A stretch of 32,436 nt of DNA, taken from the NCBI GenBank assembly GCA_944388395.1, contig CALXIP010000021.1, forward strand, positions 1-32,436, read 5' to 3'. Origin of the DNA: an uncultured Ruthenibacterium sp. (GTDB lineage Bacteria; Bacillota; Clostridia; Oscillospirales; Ruminococcaceae). Of this stretch, positions 32,006 through 32,436 are shown piece by piece. Made by a program: the position numbers and the translations under genes. The notes below the pieces were generated by a model that saw only the letters and a list, made by a program, of their open reading frames with translations, was not told the DNA's origin and made no database searches. Position 1 is the stretch's first letter; the number at the start of each line of letters is the position of its first letter.

Positions 32006-32044
32006 CTTCGGTCACCGCCCTTTTCAAAAAAGCTGTCTAAAATT

Positions 32045-32070
32045 ACCCACTTTAACCCATTTCTACCCAT
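32045..32070 (-). promoter_or_regulatory. MraZ-binding repeats
   Basis: Three TGGGT pentamers on the - strand (32045-32049, 32055-32059, 32065-32069) are spaced exactly 10 bp apart, as in the TGGGN-N5 boxes that MraZ binds. They sit just downstream of the expected transcription start, so autorepression is likely. Confidence 0.8.
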
Positions 32071-32081
32071 TTACAGTATTT

Positions 32082-32110
32082 ATTATAGGATAAACAGCCC
32101 CTAATTGCAA
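32082..32110 (-). promoter_or_regulatory. dcw cluster promoter (Pmra)
   Basis: On the - strand TTGCAA (32105-32110), a 17-base spacer and TATAAT (32082-32087). Confidence 0.8.
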
Positions 32111-32180
32111 CCTATTTTCTGTGAAAATGAAAGTTTCTTTTTAGAATTTACACGCACCCGCGTGTTTCTTTTTATGACCG

Positions 32181-32235
32181 AAAAAGAAAGCGGCCCCATG
32201 CCCGCCAGGGATTCCCATGGCGGGCAAAAGGCCGC
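32181..32235 (-). terminator. Compound terminator upstream of mraZ
   Basis: Nested stems GCGGCC/GGCCGC (32090-equivalent arms at 32190-32195 and 32230-32235) and GCCCGCCA/TGGCGGGC around them, followed on the - strand by TTTCTTTTT. It ends the small transcript described next and isolates the dcw promoter. Confidence 0.75.
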
Positions 32236-32270
32236 TGTACAGCAATGATTCAATTACAAATTCAGGGGGG

Positions 32271-32381
32271 TCAATCTTCGTTTTCTTCGCTTTCCTCCAC
32301 CGACTCAGGAGGTGTTTCTGAATAGACGATTCCAAAAATATGTTTTAAATTTTCCAGAATGCTTGTCAGATTTTGTGCCAT
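32271..32381 (-). CDS. Possible 36-aa acidic small protein
   Basis: Not recognised. A short ORF beginning MAQNLTSILENLKHIF, with an amphipathic N-terminal helix and a strongly acidic C-terminus (ETPPESVEESEENED). It is flanked by a TATAAT -10 element upstream and a compound terminator downstream, forming a compact transcription unit. The Shine-Dalgarno is imperfect (GGAAGGATGGGG region, 5-12 nt before the ATG). It could equally be a non-coding small RNA. Confidence 0.4.
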   Translation of the reverse strand: MAQNLTSILENLKHIFGIVYSETPPESVEESEENED

Positions 32382-32417
32382 ACCGCCCCATCCTTCCCTT
32401 TTTGAACTTCCTTGCTT

Positions 32418-32423
32418 ATTATA
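32418..32423 (-). promoter_or_regulatory. -10 element of the small transcript
   Basis: TATAAT on the - strand. The matching -35 would fall beyond the window end. Confidence 0.5.
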
Positions 32424-32436
32424 CGTTTTTCACGCC

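Noticed and set aside
32141-32335. 64-aa ORF on the - strand upstream of mraZ
   Set aside because: Runs through the terminator hairpin and has no Shine-Dalgarno; the 36-aa frame fits the promoter and terminator better.

Overview
The window looks like core chromosome from a low-to-mid-GC Firmicute, most likely a Clostridia member of the Oscillospiraceae/Ruminococcaceae type. The evidence is Gram-positive style Shine-Dalgarno sites (AAGGAGG), near-consensus sigma-A promoters, GTG/TTG starts, a Firmicute-like division and cell wall (dcw) cluster, a meso-DAP type MurE, a PASTA-domain class B PBP and a divergent clostridial-type PRPP synthetase. The taxonomic call is inference. I see no mobile element, prophage or CRISPR array.

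Layout. 1-0.9 kb (+): oligopeptide ABC ATPase. 1.1-2.3 kb (+): prs-like PRPP synthetase, ending in a bidirectional terminator. 2.3-4.65 kb (-): two-gene ABC exporter behind a consensus promoter and a dyad operator. 4.8-6.3 kb (+): DUF4349 lipoprotein whose Shine-Dalgarno lies in a perfect inverted repeat, a 68-aa unknown protein and a small GNAT protein. 6.4-11.5 kb (-): a tightly packed unit of xpt, a small membrane protein, MoxR ATPase, DUF58 protein and transglutaminase membrane protein. 11.65-13.7 kb (-): 6-phosphofructokinase and an AEC-family transporter. 13.8-14.0 kb (-): tRNA-Pro(CGG) and tRNA-Gln(CTG) with a terminator-like hairpin between them. 14.2-15.0 kb (+): PC4-like protein and HD hydrolase. 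15.1-15.4 kb (-): thioredoxin.

15.5-32.0 kb (-) is the dcw cluster. In transcription order it reads mraZ, rsmH, ftsL, pbpB/spoVD, murE, murF, mraY, ftsW, murG, murA, ftsQ, ftsZ, divIVA-like. It supplies the steps that add meso-DAP and D-Ala-D-Ala to the UDP-muramyl peptide, make lipids I and II, polymerise and crosslink septal peptidoglycan, and build the Z-ring. murD, murC, murB and ftsA are absent from it. The cluster starts at a strong promoter followed by three MraZ-type repeats at exact 10-bp spacing. Upstream of that is a tiny transcription unit encoding a possible 36-aa acidic protein.

The most noteworthy items are the possible SD-sequestering pseudoknot before the DUF4349 gene, the four SRPxYDY repeats in the cytoplasmic part of FtsQ, the dyad inside the ftsZ promoter, the structured murE leader and the micro-gene upstream of mraZ. 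I did not find a clearly new multi-gene system; the window is mostly conserved housekeeping sequence with unusual regulatory and domain-level details.
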